64,000 nt of DNA, from assembly GCF_020567375.1 (NCBI RefSeq), contig NZ_JAJBZM010000002.1, forward strand, positions 310,001-374,000. Reading direction: 5' to 3'. The translations under genes and the position numbers were made by a program. Below the pieces are notes generated by a model that saw nothing but the letters and a program-made list of their open reading frames with translations, made no database searches and had not been told where the DNA came from. This stretch comes from Janibacter melonis. GTDB taxonomy: Bacteria; Actinomycetota; Actinomycetes; Actinomycetales; Dermatophilaceae. Numbering within the stretch: the first letter of the stretch is position 1; each line of letters starts with the position of its first letter. This document shows positions 9,601 through 18,132 of the stretch, piece by piece.

Positions 9601-10000
9601 CGTAGCGCCGACCGCGGCGCACGTCGTCCTCGTCCTGGCCGTGGCCGAGGTGACGGGCCAGCGCCGCCGCCCACGGCTCGTCGAGCGCGGCGTCGATGCT
9701 CGCGAGGAGCGGCCACACGAGGTGGGCGGGCAGCCAGGGGTCGTCGAGCTCGCGCCCGGTGAGCAGGGTGACGAGGGAGGCCGGCCGCACGAAGCGCACG
9801 CCCGCGCACACGCCGTCGGAGCCCGACTCGCCCGCGCCGAGGCGGTGCGAGAGCCGCTGCGCCAGCCACCGCTCGACGCCGTGCTCGGGCACGACGACGA
9901 CCTCCTCGGCGAAGGGGTCGGGCAGCGGGTCCGCGAGGAGCGCGCCGAGGTCGTCGGCGAGCTCGGCGGTGCGGACCGCCCGGTGGAGGTGCAGGGTCAC
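6602..10000 (-). CDS. recC: RecBCD complex, gamma subunit RecC
   Basis: The 1132-residue RecC, first gene of the recC-recB-recD operon. RecC is a degenerate helicase/nuclease relative that holds RecB and RecD together and, in characterised enzymes, reads the Chi sequence. The N-terminus (LHLHRAVRTAELADDL, then PEHGVERWLAQRLS) is typical of the family. The start is a GTG at 9998-10000, with a TAGGTT hexamer six bases upstream, suggesting a leaderless transcript. Its stop overlaps recB by four bases. The length matches the family (about 1100). Which sequence this RecC recognises is unknown; see the octamer finding. Confidence 0.93.
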   Translation of the reverse strand: MTLHLHRAVRTAELADDLGALLADPLPDPFAEEVVVVPEHGVERWLAQRLSHRLGAGESGSDGVCAGVRFVRPASLVTLLTGRELDDPWLPAHLVWPLLASIDAALDEPWAAALARHLGHGQDEDDVRRGRRYGLALRLARLLHRYGVQRPAVLTAWREGRDEDGAGQPLSDDLRWQPELYRRLLDVVTEPPPDVRHAQTLQRLRDDPGSLDLPDRLSLFGHTRLALTEVELLRALAAHREVHVWLPQPSPTAWSATAAALAGAGVVPRAQDDPELLPAHPLLASLGRDSRELVRVLRPGVDDVDHGSGAGPAPTGTVLAWLQSDIAADHVPSAQERAARVPAPDDRSLSIHACHGPTRQVEVLREVLVGLLEDDPSLEPRDVLVMCPDVEVYAPLVGAAFGLGDHGTEAEGVDAHPAHGMRVSLADRSLAATNPLLEVAERLVALVGGRASASEVLDIISSAPVRARFRLDDEDLETLTSWVGATGVRWGFDAAGRSPFALSAERQNTWDFGLDRLLAGVAVSADGPLSIGGHTLPYDDVGSGSIELAGTLAEVVDRLRAATEALGVARSASQWTDALREAVLDLTDVPTTDAWQVGELERVLAEASRHAPEDLPLRIADVRVLLADALAGRPGRASFRTGGITVCTMVPMRSVPHRVICLVGLDDDTFPRPQAVDGDDVLARTPMTGERDARSEDRQLLLDAVMAAQERLVITYTGADERSGERRPPAVPLGELIDAAADTVAPVERDAGAEHDPEGAAVAASSAVGEVRHPLQPFDPRNFEPGALTATGSFSFDQAALGGARAMLGPRPEPPPLLDGPLPAEALSEISLAQLVSFVHSPARTFVHDRLGVATSWEVDEVSDRIPVDLDNLERWSIGDRGVRERLAGRTAEEVWTAELLRGELPPSGLARHALGAICERAEGLVTSVEQLRGTQPGRTVHVDISLPGGRRVTGAVDSVHGDRLVAAGYSGVGAKQLLGAWVHLLALTAGHPDGGWQASVLGTRPRGTDSREIGRLEPQLALARLGDLVELYLLGRTAPLPLPPKTGYVYAQAVHHDPRRARAARQAAKGEWEPGDRGFSAERDDRWWRLAIGAGSSIDDLLVPAAGPGTDLAALASRLWDPLLDNLGGGR

Positions 10001-10006
10001 GAGAGC

Positions 10007-10012
10007 AACCTA
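10007..10012 (-). promoter_or_regulatory. -10 element for recCBD
   Basis: TAGGTT on the minus strand, six bases before the GTG of recC, so transcription would begin at or next to the start codon. Confidence 0.55.
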
Positions 10013-10055
10013 GCCAGGAGGGCGGACACCGTGCGGGGGCGGTGTGGACGGCGGG

Positions 10056-10141
10056 TGGTCTCGAGGCTCGGGCGCTGCGCGCCCTCGCACCTCGACCAGC
10101 GAAGCGGCGCGGGTGCTACGCCCTTGCACCTCGACCAGCGA
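10056..10141. repeat. Interspersed TCGAGG repeat, one full and one partial copy
   Basis: A full copy (GTGGTCTCGAGGCTCG ... CTCGCACCTCGACCAGCGA, 10056-10102) is followed by a partial copy ending CACCTCGACCAGCGAC at about 10141. It fills the gap between the recC promoter and the stop of the DUF305 gene. Confidence 0.8.
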
Positions 10142-10146
10142 CGGGT

Positions 10147-10770
10147 CTACGAGGACAGGGGCTTGGCCCCGCGCTCCTGGAGCATCTGGGTCATCGTCTC
10201 GGTCTCGAGGGTCTGGCTGTTGATGATCGACTGCGCGAGGCGGCGGACCTCGGGCTGGGAGGCGCCGTCGACGGCGGCCTGGGCCATCGGGACCCCGCCC
10301 TGGTGGTGACGGATCATCAGCTGGAGGTAGTAAACCTCCGCCTCCTTGCCGGACAGGCGGCCGAGCCGGTCGAGCTCGCTCTGCACGGCCATGCCGGGCA
10401 TGAGCGCACCCTCCTGCGTCGCGGGCATCGTGTGGTCGTGGCTGTCGTCCATCCAGCCCATGACCGGCTGCGAGCTCGTCGGCGACAGCCCCCAGGCGGA
10501 GAGCCACCCGGCCATCTGGCCGGACTGGTGCGACTGGGTGCGGGCGATGTCGTAGGCCAGCGACCGCACGGACTCGTCGTCCGTGCGGTCACGGACGATG
10601 AAGGACATCTCCACGGCCTGGTCGTGGTGGGTCTGCATGTCACGGGCGAAGCCCGCGTCGATGCTCAGGTCCCCCGGGGCGTCACCGCTCGTCGAGCGGC
10701 CGACGAAGACCCCGGCCGCGACCCCGATCGCGAGAGCGACCAGGGCCGCGACGATGGCCCTCGGCGACAT
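10147..10770 (-). CDS. DUF305 family membrane-anchored protein
   Basis: A 207-residue protein with one N-terminal membrane segment (about residues 4-24) and an exported DUF305 domain. Two His-rich motifs typical of the family are present: MQTHHDQAVEM and MIRHHQGGVPMA, within a four-helix-like fold related to ferritins. Members are often found near metal, especially copper, genes, but the biochemical role is not settled. The ATG at 10770 shares one base with the stop of the DUF3105 gene upstream, so the two form an operon and probably act together at the membrane. I see no metal-regulated site here. Confidence 0.9.
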   Translation of the reverse strand: MSPRAIVAALVALAIGVAAGVFVGRSTSGDAPGDLSIDAGFARDMQTHHDQAVEMSFIVRDRTDDESVRSLAYDIARTQSHQSGQMAGWLSAWGLSPTSSQPVMGWMDDSHDHTMPATQEGALMPGMAVQSELDRLGRLSGKEAEVYYLQLMIRHHQGGVPMAQAAVDGASQPEVRRLAQSIINSQTLETETMTQMLQERGAKPLSS

Positions 10771-11393
10771 CAGGCGCCGACGCCGCCGGTGCAGGCGGCG
10801 CCGGGCTCCGGCGTCTGCGGGCCCTGGCGGTACTTCTTGATGAAGGGCTCGAGGCGCGGGTCGTCCGCGGAGTCGACCTTGAGCTGGGTGCCCCACGCGG
10901 AGATGGTGATCGGCGAGTCCATGCCCTCGAAGGGGGAGATGAGCCCGTAGGTCTTCGGGGTCATGTCGACGAGCTTGTCGACCTGGTCCTCCGCGAGGTC
11001 GGGCTGGTAGGTGATCCACACCGCGCCGTGCTCGAGGGAGTGCACGGCGTTCTCGTTCGGCACCGGCTTGTCGTAGACCCCGCAGTTGAGCCAGCGCTGG
11101 TTGTGCTCGCCGCCGACGGGCGGGGTCTCCTTGTAGTCGACCGTCCCCTCGACGTGGTTGCCGCCCGGGTAGTCGTAGGTCTCGACGCCCTCGATCTCGT
11201 CGGCCGCGGCGATCTTGCGCCCCTCGTCGTTGCTGATCGCCCAGAAGACCGCTCCGGCGATGAGCGCGACGGCCAGGCCTGCGGCGCCGTAGAGGATGCC
11301 GTTGCGCCGGCGTTCGGCGGCCTGCTGCTCCTTGCGGGCGGCCTCGAGACGCTCCTGGCGGGCGTTGGTCGTCGTCTTGTTCTTCTTGCTCAT
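10770..11393 (-). CDS. DUF3105 family membrane protein
   Basis: A 207-residue protein: a charged coiled N-terminal tail (MSKKNKTTTNARQERLEAAR), a membrane segment near residues 33-52, and an exported DUF3105 domain with NCGVYDKPV and HSLEHGAVWI segments. A GAGGAA ribosome site precedes the ATG at 11393. It is first in a two-gene operon with the DUF305 protein, a pairing common in actinobacteria. The single exported Cys in NCGVY and the late Cys near the C-terminus (AACTGG) could pair. No enzymatic function is established. Confidence 0.9.
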   Translation of the reverse strand: MSKKNKTTTNARQERLEAARKEQQAAERRRNGILYGAAGLAVALIAGAVFWAISNDEGRKIAAADEIEGVETYDYPGGNHVEGTVDYKETPPVGGEHNQRWLNCGVYDKPVPNENAVHSLEHGAVWITYQPDLAEDQVDKLVDMTPKTYGLISPFEGMDSPITISAWGTQLKVDSADDPRLEPFIKKYRQGPQTPEPGAACTGGVGA

Positions 11394-11482
11394 CGTTCCT
11401 CAGCGGCAGACGGGGCAGGACTGGCCCCATCATCGTGCACGGGCCACCTGAGAGCACCATGAGACCCGCCCTGGAGGACCGG

Positions 11483-11507
11483 GCGAAGGGGGGGGGACCC
11501 CCTTCGC
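11483..11507. terminator. Hairpin made of an inverted CGAAGGGG pair
   Basis: GCGAAGGGGG (11483-11492) pairs with CCCCCTTCGC (11498-11507) across a 5-base loop, directly against the stop of the 54-residue gene. It is one of several hairpins built from two head-to-head copies of the over-represented octamer. Confidence 0.65.
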
Positions 11508-11672
11508 TCAGTCCCTCGAGGTGCGTCCGAACATCCCCACCGCGATCCACGACAGGGCGACGACGACCCCGCCGACGGGGGCGACGACGTCCCGGGCGTC
11601 GGACAGCCCGACGGTGACCCCGTAGAGCATCGTGACGGCGAGGGCGACGAAGACGAGCACGCGGCGATCCAT
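11508..11672 (-). CDS. Small 54-residue two-segment membrane protein
   Basis: A short reading frame from ATG at 11672 to TGA at 11508, easy to miss by length cut-offs. The product begins MDRRVLVFVALAVTMLYGVT and has two hydrophobic stretches (about residues 5-22 and 29-48) separated by a short acidic loop (SDARD), ending FGRTSRD. Codons are almost all G/C-ending, as in real genes here. A hairpin follows the stop directly. I do not recognise a family; the call rests on codon pattern, hydrophobicity and the terminator. Confidence 0.6.
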   Translation of the reverse strand: MDRRVLVFVALAVTMLYGVTVGLSDARDVVAPVGGVVVALSWIAVGMFGRTSRD

Positions 11673-11794
11673 GTGTCCTACGGTGCCGCGGGGGCTCCCC
11701 CTTCGCCCATGACAGCGGGCCGGACCTGCCCATGACGGCTGTCACGGGGGCCCGTCGTCACCTGCGCGCCGTCTCCCGGTGATTGGATCGGTCC

Positions 11795-12691
11795 ATGACG
11801 CAGAAGATGGGCCTACGCGAGTTCATCGACGACCTGCAGGCGAAGGGGTACACGGTCGGCGGCAGCAAGCAGGAGGACCCCGTGCTCCTCATGCCCGACG
11901 GCAAGGCCGTCGAGACGTGGAAGGAGGGCTACCCCTACGACGAGCTGATGCCGCGCGAGGAGTACGACGAGGAGAAGTACCGCCTCCAGGTCGAGCTGCT
12001 GAAGTTCCAGTACTGGGCGCAGGACGAGCGGCGCAAGTTCGTCGTGCTCTTCGAGGGCCGCGACGCGGCCGGCAAGGGCGGGACGATCAAGCGCTTCACC
12101 GAGCACCTCAACCCGCGCGGTGCCCGCGTCGTCGCGCTCAACAAGCCGACCGACCGCGAGGCCGGGCAGTGGTACTTCCAGCGCTACGTCCAGCACCTGC
12201 CGACCGACGGCGAGATCGTCCTCTTCGACCGGTCCTGGTACAACCGCGCCGGCGTCGAGCGGGTCATGGGCTTCTGCAGCGACGAGGAGTACGAGGTCTT
12301 CATGGACCAGGCCCCCAAGCTCGAGCGGCTGCTCAGCGAGTCCGGGGTCCACGTGACGAAGCTGTGGTTCTCCGTCACCCAGCAGGAGCAGCGCACCCGC
12401 TTCGCGATCCGCCAGCTCGACCCGGTGCGCCGGTGGAAGCTCTCGCCGATGGACCTCGAGTCCCTCGACAAGTGGGAGGCCTACACGTCGGCGAAGGAGG
12501 AGATGTTCGAGCGGACCGACACCAAGCACGCGCGGTGGACGACGGTGCGCTCCAACGACAAGAAGCGGGCCCGGGTCAACGCGCTGCGCTTCTTCCTCGA
12601 CCAGTTCGACTACGAGGGCAAGGACACCGACGTCGTCCACCCCCCGGACAAGAAGATCGTCGGTCGCGGGAAGAAGACGGTCGGTGACTGA
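11795..12691 (+). CDS. ppk2: Polyphosphate kinase 2
   Basis: A 298-residue PPK2-family enzyme that moves phosphate between polyphosphate and nucleotides in the cytoplasm. Walker A is [12 protein letters not shown], Walker B with the lid is [12 protein letters not shown], and the length fits the single-domain class I type. The ATG at 11795 is preferred over an in-frame TTG at 11783 because homology-like sequence begins at [10 protein letters not shown]. No clear ribosome site is visible. The stop overlaps the next gene by eight bases, so it is probably first of a short operon. Confidence 0.93.
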   Translation: MTQKMGLREFIDDLQAKGYTVGGSKQEDPVLLMPDGKAVETWKEGYPYDELMPREEYDEEKYRLQVELLKFQYWAQDERRKFVVLFEGRDAAGKGGTIKRFTEHLNPRGARVVALNKPTDREAGQWYFQRYVQHLPTDGEIVLFDRSWYNRAGVERVMGFCSDEEYEVFMDQAPKLERLLSESGVHVTKLWFSVTQQEQRTRFAIRQLDPVRRWKLSPMDLESLDKWEAYTSAKEEMFERTDTKHARWTTVRSNDKKRARVNALRFFLDQFDYEGKDTDVVHPPDKKIVGRGKKTVGD

Positions 12692-13727
12692 GGTTGGCAC
12701 CCAGGTGACTGCCTCGAACCCGACCCGCCCCCTTCGCCTCTCCCTGCTCGACCTCGCCATGGTGCGATCCGGCCAGCCGATCAGCGAGGCGCTCGCCGAC
12801 AGCGTCCACCTCGCGCAGGTGGCCGACGAGCTGGGGGTCTTCGAGCGGCTGTGGTTCGCCGAGCACCACAACATGCGCTCGATCAGCTCGTCCGCGACCG
12901 CGGTGCTCATCGCCCACGTCGCGGCCCGCACCGAGCGGATCCGCGTCGGCTCCGGCGGGATCATGCTCCCCAACCACGCCCCCCTCACCGTCGCCGAGGA
13001 CTTCGGCACGCTCGCCGAGCTGCACGGCGACCGGATCGACCTCGGGCTGGGCCGAGCCCCCGGCACCGACCAGGTGACGATGCGCGCGATGCGCCGCTCG
13101 CCGGTCGCGTCCGACCAGTTCCCCCAGGACGTCCTCGAGCTGCAGGGCTACCTCTCCGAGCAGACCCGCATCGAGAGCATCCACGCCTACCCCGGCGAGG
13201 GCACGAAGGTCCCGCTCTACATCCTCGGCTCCTCGCTCTTCGGGGCCCAGCTCGCCGCGCAGCTCGGCCTGCCGTACGCCTTCGCCTCCCACTTCGCGCC
13301 GGACGCGCTGCAGGCGGCTGTCGCCGCCTACCGCGACGGCTTCCGCCCCTCCGAGCAGCTCGCCGAGCCCTACGTCATCGCCGCGCTCAACGTCGTCGCC
13401 GCCGACAGCACGCAGGAGGCCGACGAGCTGCGCGCCCAGGTGCTCTCCTCGCGGGTGCGCTCGCTCGCCGGTCGGATGCCGCAGCTCGCCGGGGTCGACA
13501 TCGACGACGACATGGTCGCCGAGCTCATGGACACCCCCGTGGGCCATCAGGCGCTGCACATGGCGACGTACACGGTCCACGGCGACCGCGAGGCCGTCGC
13601 CGCCGGGCTCGCCGACTTCCAGCGGACCGCCGACGCCGACGAGCTCATCGTCGCCAACGTCGCGCCCGGGCGTGACGCCCGAGAGCGCACCCTGCGGGTC
13701 CTCGCGGACATCCGGGCGGCGGCGTGA
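12684..13727 (+). CDS. LLM class flavin-dependent oxidoreductase
   Basis: A 347-residue luciferase-like monooxygenase fold protein (cytoplasmic TIM barrel using FMN or F420). Family landmarks are [22 protein letters not shown] and [12 protein letters not shown]. The frame opens at a GTG at 12684 that overlaps the ppk2 stop; a GTG at 12702 is an alternative start just before the conserved part. The end overlaps the DUF952 gene by four bases. Substrate cannot be told from sequence. Confidence 0.88.
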   Translation: MTEVGTQVTASNPTRPLRLSLLDLAMVRSGQPISEALADSVHLAQVADELGVFERLWFAEHHNMRSISSSATAVLIAHVAARTERIRVGSGGIMLPNHAPLTVAEDFGTLAELHGDRIDLGLGRAPGTDQVTMRAMRRSPVASDQFPQDVLELQGYLSEQTRIESIHAYPGEGTKVPLYILGSSLFGAQLAAQLGLPYAFASHFAPDALQAAVAAYRDGFRPSEQLAEPYVIAALNVVAADSTQEADELRAQVLSSRVRSLAGRMPQLAGVDIDDDMVAELMDTPVGHQALHMATYTVHGDREAVAAGLADFQRTADADELIVANVAPGRDARERTLRVLADIRAAA

Positions 13728-14077
13728 GCGGCACGATCCTCCACCTCGCGCTGGCCTCCGAGTGGGAGAGCGCGACGGCGCGGGGCTCGTACGGCACCTC
13801 GACGCTCGGCGTGAGCATCGAGGAGGAGGGCTACCTCCACGCGTGCGAGGACCGCGCCCAGCTCGACGGGGTGGCGCAGCGGTACTACGCCGACGTCGAC
13901 GCGCCCCTGGTCGTGCTGTCGATCTCCGAGGAGGCCGTCGCGGCTGCGGGCCTGACGGTGCGCCGCGAGCGCCCCGCCCCGGGCGCCGACCTCTTCCCGC
14001 ATGTCTACGGCGGCCCGCTGCCGGTGAGCACGGTCGTCGACGTCTCCCCCTTCGAGCGCGGGGTCGCCGGGGCGTGA
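13724..14077 (+). CDS. DUF952 family protein
   Basis: A 117-residue protein starting at a GTG inside the overlap with the preceding gene (GTGA) and ending in a GTGA overlap with the SGNH hydrolase. The DUF952 landmarks are an early ILHLA strand, EGYLHAC, a central LVVLSI and a terminal PHVYGGPLP. The family is related to ADP-ribosyltransferase-like folds, but no activity has been shown for most members. Translational coupling on both sides puts it in the ppk2 operon. Confidence 0.85.
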   Translation: MSGTILHLALASEWESATARGSYGTSTLGVSIEEEGYLHACEDRAQLDGVAQRYYADVDAPLVVLSISEEAVAAAGLTVRRERPAPGADLFPHVYGGPLPVSTVVDVSPFERGVAGA

Positions 14078-14907
14078 GCCGCGCCTACGTCGCGCTCGGA
14101 GACTCCTACGCCGCAGGCGTCGGGGCCGGTCGTCGCGAGCCGGGGCCGTACCGCACCGACGCCGGCTACCCGCTCGCCGTCGCCCGCGCGACCGGTCTCG
14201 ACCTCGCCTACCAGGCAGTGCTCGGCGCGACCTGCGCCGACGTCCTGCGGGACCAGGTCGGCGCCGTCGGGGCGCAGACGCAGCTCGTCACGGTGACCGT
14301 GGGCGGGAACGACGCGGGCTTCGTGCCGGTGCTGCTCTCGGTCGCGCGGCCCGGATGGGCGGGCAGCTCCGACGGGGCGATCGACGACGCGCTCGGGGTG
14401 ATCTCGGGGGTGCTCCCCGGCCGTCTGCGCGAGGTGCTCCGTGCGGTCCGGGGGCGCGCCCCCGACGCCCGCGTCGTCGTCACCGGCTACCCGCACCTCT
14501 TCAACGGCGTCTCCGACTGCTCCTGGATCACCTCGGTGTCCGTGCACGAGATGCGTCGCCTCGGCGACGCGGCCGACCGGCTCGCCGAGACGATCCTCGG
14601 CGTCGCCTCCGACGAGGGCTGCGAAGGGGTGGACGTCCGCGCCCCCTTCGACGGCCACCAGATCTGCGACCCGGACCCGTGGGTCCACGGGCTGTCGTGG
14701 CCGACGCAGGAGTCCTACCACCCGACGGCGGCGGGCCACGCCGCCTACGCGCGGGCCGTCTCGGCGCTCGCCGTGCCGGTCGAGGCCGAGGTCGTGGCCG
14801 GTGTCGCACCTCCGCAGGTGGAGCACGGGGCCTGCGTCGGCACGGCCCCGACCTTCGCCCTGCGCGACGTCCTGACCGGCCGTGCGATGCGGCGTCCCCC
14901 GCTCTAG
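14074..14907 (+). CDS. SGNH/GDSL-type esterase
   Basis: A 277-residue SGNH hydrolase. The GDSYAAG block near the N-terminus carries the catalytic Ser, GGND supplies oxyanion-hole Gly/Asn, and SYHPTAAGH near the C-terminus has the catalytic His. No signal peptide is visible: the protein starts [11 protein letters not shown] directly at the coupled GTG (14074), so it may be cytoplasmic, unlike many actinobacterial secreted lipases of this type. It is last of the ppk2 operon. Two octamer copies in opposite orientation lie inside the gene at about 14624 and 14643. Confidence 0.88.
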   Translation: MSRAYVALGDSYAAGVGAGRREPGPYRTDAGYPLAVARATGLDLAYQAVLGATCADVLRDQVGAVGAQTQLVTVTVGGNDAGFVPVLLSVARPGWAGSSDGAIDDALGVISGVLPGRLREVLRAVRGRAPDARVVVTGYPHLFNGVSDCSWITSVSVHEMRRLGDAADRLAETILGVASDEGCEGVDVRAPFDGHQICDPDPWVHGLSWPTQESYHPTAAGHAAYARAVSALAVPVEAEVVAGVAPPQVEHGACVGTAPTFALRDVLTGRAMRRPPL

Positions 14908-15027
14908 CCCGAGAAGCCGGCACCCGCGCGGGTTACAACCCGCGCGGCTGCAAAGATCCCGGGCCTCTCTCCCGAGAAGCTGGCGCCGGCGCGGGTTGCA
15001 CCCCGCGCGACTGCCAAGATCCCGGGC
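14908..15027. repeat. Two direct 57-base repeats with internal hairpins
   Basis: Copies at 14908-14964 and 14971-15027 both start CCCGAGAAGC and end AAGATCCCGGGC. Each has a central inverted repeat around GCGCGGGTTACAACCCGCGC (second copy GCGCGGGTTGCACCCCGCGC). They fill the space between the convergent SGNH hydrolase and selB genes and may act as terminators. Confidence 0.75.
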
Positions 15028-15034
15028 GGGTCGC

Positions 15035-16792
15035 CTAGCGGGCGACCTCGCGGAGGCGGGAGTCGAGGCGGCGGGTCCACCCCTTCGCGTCGAGGTGCTC
15101 GAGGAGCGGCACGGCGACCCGACGGGTCGTGCCGAGCGCCTGCCGGGCCTCGCTGAGGGTGAAGGGACCGCCTAGCCCGGCGAGCTCGCGCATCGCGCGG
15201 GCCGGCCCGTCGGGCAGGAGGACGACGTCGTCGGGCAGGCGGAGCAGCCGCCCGACCCGGGCGGCGGCGGCCAGCTCGCGCGCACCGAGACCGAGTGCGG
15301 AGAGGTCGTCGCGCTCCGGGGCGGCGAAGGGGGACTCCCTCAGCCTCCGCTCGACCTCCGCGACCCCCGCCTCGGCCGGGCCGAGCCCGGCGGGCCCCGC
15401 CCGGTGGACGCGGCCCTCCGTGACCTCCAGACCGGCAGCCGCGGCGACGGCGGCGACGAGGGTGTCGGCGTCGGCGGGCAGGCGCAGGCGGTGGGCGAGC
15501 TCGGCCACCGGCAGGCCGGCGCTCAGCGGGTCGCGGACGCGCAGCGCGTCGACGAACCGGGGAGCCTCGGCTCGCCACCCGGCCCAGGCGGCCGCGTCGA
15601 CGACGTGGTCGCCGACGTGGACCTCGTCGGCGCCGGCGGTGCCCAGCCCGAGGCGACCCAGGTGGTCGGCGGGCTGCACGCGGCGCTCGGCGAGACGCAG
15701 CGCGCGGGGGTCCGTGGTCGAGAGCGCCTCGCCCCGGGCCATGGCCGCGCCGCGGCGACGCAGGGGGAGCGGGTCGACGTCACGCACCTGGGCGCCCCAC
15801 GTCCGTCGGCTGCCCGGGTCGCGCAGGACGAGACGGTCGCCCACGCGCCACGGCAGCGCGGGCTCGACGCGCACGCGGGCGTGCTCAGTGCCGAGGGGGC
15901 GCACCACCCCTTCGTGATCGGCGGTGCCGACGTGCACCGTGAGCTGCTCGGGCAGGTCCGCGGACTCGACGGCCACGTCGACGGTGCGCGAGAGGACGAA
16001 GGCGTCGGGCGTGACGACGACCGCCCCGCGTCCCACCGCGTCGACGTCGACCCGGCGCAGGTTGACCGCCGCCCGGGTGATCCCGGTGAGGCTCTCGTGC
16101 CGGGTGTCCTCGCTGTGCAGCCCACGGACGGTGACGGCATGACGCCCCGTGCCCGGGTCGTGCACCTCGAGGTGGTCGCCGACCGAGAGCGTGCCGTGCC
16201 CGAGGGTGCCGGTGACGACGGTCCCCGCGCCGCCGATGGTGAAGGAGCGGTCGACCCACAGCCGCACGGGCGCCGCGGGGTCGGGCTCGGGGAGCGCGGT
16301 GACCAGGGTCGTCAGGGCGGCCCGCAGGTCCTCGACCCCGAGCCCCGTCGTCGCCGACACGACGACCGAGGGCACGTCCGGCCAGCCCAGCTCGGCGAGG
16401 CGGGCGAGCGCCTCGGTGCGCACCGGCTCGGGGTCGGCGAGGTCGCTGCGCGTCACGGCGAGCAGGACGTCGCGGATCCCGAGGGCGGCGACCGCCCCGA
16501 CGTGCTCGCTCGTCTGCGCCTGCCAGCCCTGGTCGGCGGCGACGACGAGGAGCACCGCGGGGGCCGGCCCGAGCCCGGTGAGCATCGTGCCGATGAAACG
16601 TCGGTGCCCCGGCACGTCGACGATCGCGAGGTCGACGTCGTCGCCGAGGCGGGTCCAGGCGAAGCCGAGCTCGATGGTCAGACCGCGCTCGCGCTCCTCG
16701 GCGAGCCGGTCGGGGTCACGCCCGGTGAGGGCGCGCACGAGGGTGGATTTGCCGTGGTCGACGTGCCCGGCCGTCGCGAGGACGCGCCTCAT
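15035..16792 (-). CDS. selB: Selenocysteine-specific elongation factor SelB
   Basis: A 585-residue SelB that binds GTP, Sec-tRNA-Sec and the SECIS hairpin to insert selenocysteine at UGA. G1 motif GHVDHGKST is at residues 9-17 and G3 is DVPGH. The EF-Tu-like domains are followed by a C-terminal part with winged-helix repeats (the last of them around ALGTTRRVAVPLLEHLDAKG) that would bind SECIS. The ATG overlaps the selA stop (ATGA). Slightly shorter than the E. coli protein (614). A clear SECIS and UGA target occurs in fdhA in this window. Confidence 0.96.
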   Translation of the reverse strand: MRRVLATAGHVDHGKSTLVRALTGRDPDRLAEERERGLTIELGFAWTRLGDDVDLAIVDVPGHRRFIGTMLTGLGPAPAVLLVVAADQGWQAQTSEHVGAVAALGIRDVLLAVTRSDLADPEPVRTEALARLAELGWPDVPSVVVSATTGLGVEDLRAALTTLVTALPEPDPAAPVRLWVDRSFTIGGAGTVVTGTLGHGTLSVGDHLEVHDPGTGRHAVTVRGLHSEDTRHESLTGITRAAVNLRRVDVDAVGRGAVVVTPDAFVLSRTVDVAVESADLPEQLTVHVGTADHEGVVRPLGTEHARVRVEPALPWRVGDRLVLRDPGSRRTWGAQVRDVDPLPLRRRGAAMARGEALSTTDPRALRLAERRVQPADHLGRLGLGTAGADEVHVGDHVVDAAAWAGWRAEAPRFVDALRVRDPLSAGLPVAELAHRLRLPADADTLVAAVAAAAGLEVTEGRVHRAGPAGLGPAEAGVAEVERRLRESPFAAPERDDLSALGLGARELAAAARVGRLLRLPDDVVLLPDGPARAMRELAGLGGPFTLSEARQALGTTRRVAVPLLEHLDAKGWTRRLDSRLREVAR

Positions 16793-18081
16793 CCGGCGAG
16801 CGCCTCACGAAGCGCGCGCAGCAGGTCCTCGTCCGCCTCGGACGGGACGCAGCGCAGGTCGACGAGGCCGCGGCCCCCGTCGACGCGGGCGACGACGGCG
16901 GGCACGTCGCCGCTCGGCCGGCGCAGCCCGGGCACGAGGTCCGCGGGGATCTCGACGGCGTGGCCGTCGAGCGGCACCCCGGGAGCGCCGCCACCGCCGA
17001 CCCGCCCGTCGACCGGGACGACCTGCCGACCGAGGGCCTCGGCGAGACGCTCGGTGCGCACCCGCAGGTCGTCCGGGCTGGCGTGCAGGGCCTGCGCGGT
17101 CGGGGTGGGCGGGCCGGTGAGGGTCGCCTCGAGCGCGGCGAGGGTGAGCTTGTCGACCCGCACCGCGCGGGCCAGCGGGTGACGACGCAGCCGCTCGACG
17201 AGGTCGGCGCGGCCGAGGACGAGCCCGGCCTGCGGGCCGCCGAGGAGCTTGTCCCCGCTCGCGGTCACGAGATGGGCACCACGGCGAAGGGAGGTCGTCG
17301 CGTCCGGCTCGTCGGGCAGGGCCGCGTCGGGGGCGAGCAGGCCGGAGCCGATGTCCTCGACGACGGGCACGCCGAGGTCAGCGAGCTCGGCGACGCCGAC
17401 CGAGCGGGTGAAGCCCTCGACGCGGAAGTTGCTCGGGTGCACCTTGAGGATGCAGCCCGTGTCAGGTCCGATCGCATCGACGTAGTCGCGCAGGTGGGTG
17501 CGGTTCGTCGTGCCGACCTCGCGCAGCCGGGCGCCAGTGCTCGCGACGAGGTCGGGCAGGCGGAAGCCGTCGCCGATCTCGACCATCTCGCCCCGGCTGA
17601 CGACGACCTCGCGGCCGGCGGCGAGCGCGGTCGTGGCGAGGACGAGGGCGGCGGCCCCGTTGTTGACGACGAGCGCGTCACCGGCGTCGGGCACGGCCGA
17701 GCGCAGGGCGGCGAGGGCCTGGGCGCCGCGTCGCGAGCGCTGCCCGGTCCCGAGGTCCATCTCGACGTCGACGTACCCGGCGGCATCGACGACGGCCTCG
17801 ACGGCGCGGGGCGACAGGGGGGCGCGGCCGAGGTTGGTGTGGATGACGACGCCGGTCGCGTTGAGCACGGGGGTCAGGCTGCTCGCCCGGCTCGGCAGCC
17901 CGGCGAGCGTCTCGTCGACGACGCGCTCGGGCTCGATCTCGCCGGAGCGGGCGCGCTGCTGGGCGGCGACGACCGCCGCCTTGACCCGCTCGCGGGAGTG
18001 CGTGCCCAGCGCGGTGACCACCCGTGGGTCGGCGAGGACGGCGTCGGTGCGCGGCACGCGCCGCCGGGGGTCCTGCGTCAT
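16789..18081 (-). CDS. selA: L-seryl-tRNA(Sec) selenium transferase SelA
   Basis: A 430-residue PLP enzyme that converts Ser-tRNA-Sec to Sec-tRNA-Sec using selenophosphate. The PLP lysine is Lys278 in SGDKLLGGPQAG; NATGVVIHTNLGRAPL and EVGTTNRTH are family hallmarks. The stop overlaps selB by four bases, so the pair is an operon. A TAGGGT hexamer seven bases before the ATG suggests its own leaderless promoter in the 51-base gap after the upstream lipoprotein gene. Confidence 0.96.
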   Translation of the reverse strand: MTQDPRRRVPRTDAVLADPRVVTALGTHSRERVKAAVVAAQQRARSGEIEPERVVDETLAGLPSRASSLTPVLNATGVVIHTNLGRAPLSPRAVEAVVDAAGYVDVEMDLGTGQRSRRGAQALAALRSAVPDAGDALVVNNGAAALVLATTALAAGREVVVSRGEMVEIGDGFRLPDLVASTGARLREVGTTNRTHLRDYVDAIGPDTGCILKVHPSNFRVEGFTRSVGVAELADLGVPVVEDIGSGLLAPDAALPDEPDATTSLRRGAHLVTASGDKLLGGPQAGLVLGRADLVERLRRHPLARAVRVDKLTLAALEATLTGPPTPTAQALHASPDDLRVRTERLAEALGRQVVPVDGRVGGGGAPGVPLDGHAVEIPADLVPGLRRPSGDVPAVVARVDGGRGLVDLRCVPSEADEDLLRALREALAG

Positions 18082-18088
18082 GGTCTCG

Positions 18089-18094
18089 ACCCTA
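18089..18094 (-). promoter_or_regulatory. -10 element for selA-selB
   Basis: TAGGGT on the minus strand, seven bases before the selA ATG, in the gap after the lipoprotein stop. Confidence 0.55.
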
Positions 18095-18132
18095 CGACGC
18101 GGCCCGAGGGCTCCCCCTTCGGGCGGGGTGGC

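Noticed and set aside
11783-11794. TTG at 11783 as the start of polyphosphate kinase 2
   Set aside because: The family-like sequence begins just after the ATG at 11795, and no ribosome site supports the TTG.
14908-15027. SECIS elements downstream of selB
   Set aside because: No UGA codon in a reading frame precedes them and the loops lack the G-U plus bulged U pattern; they look like repeats or terminators.
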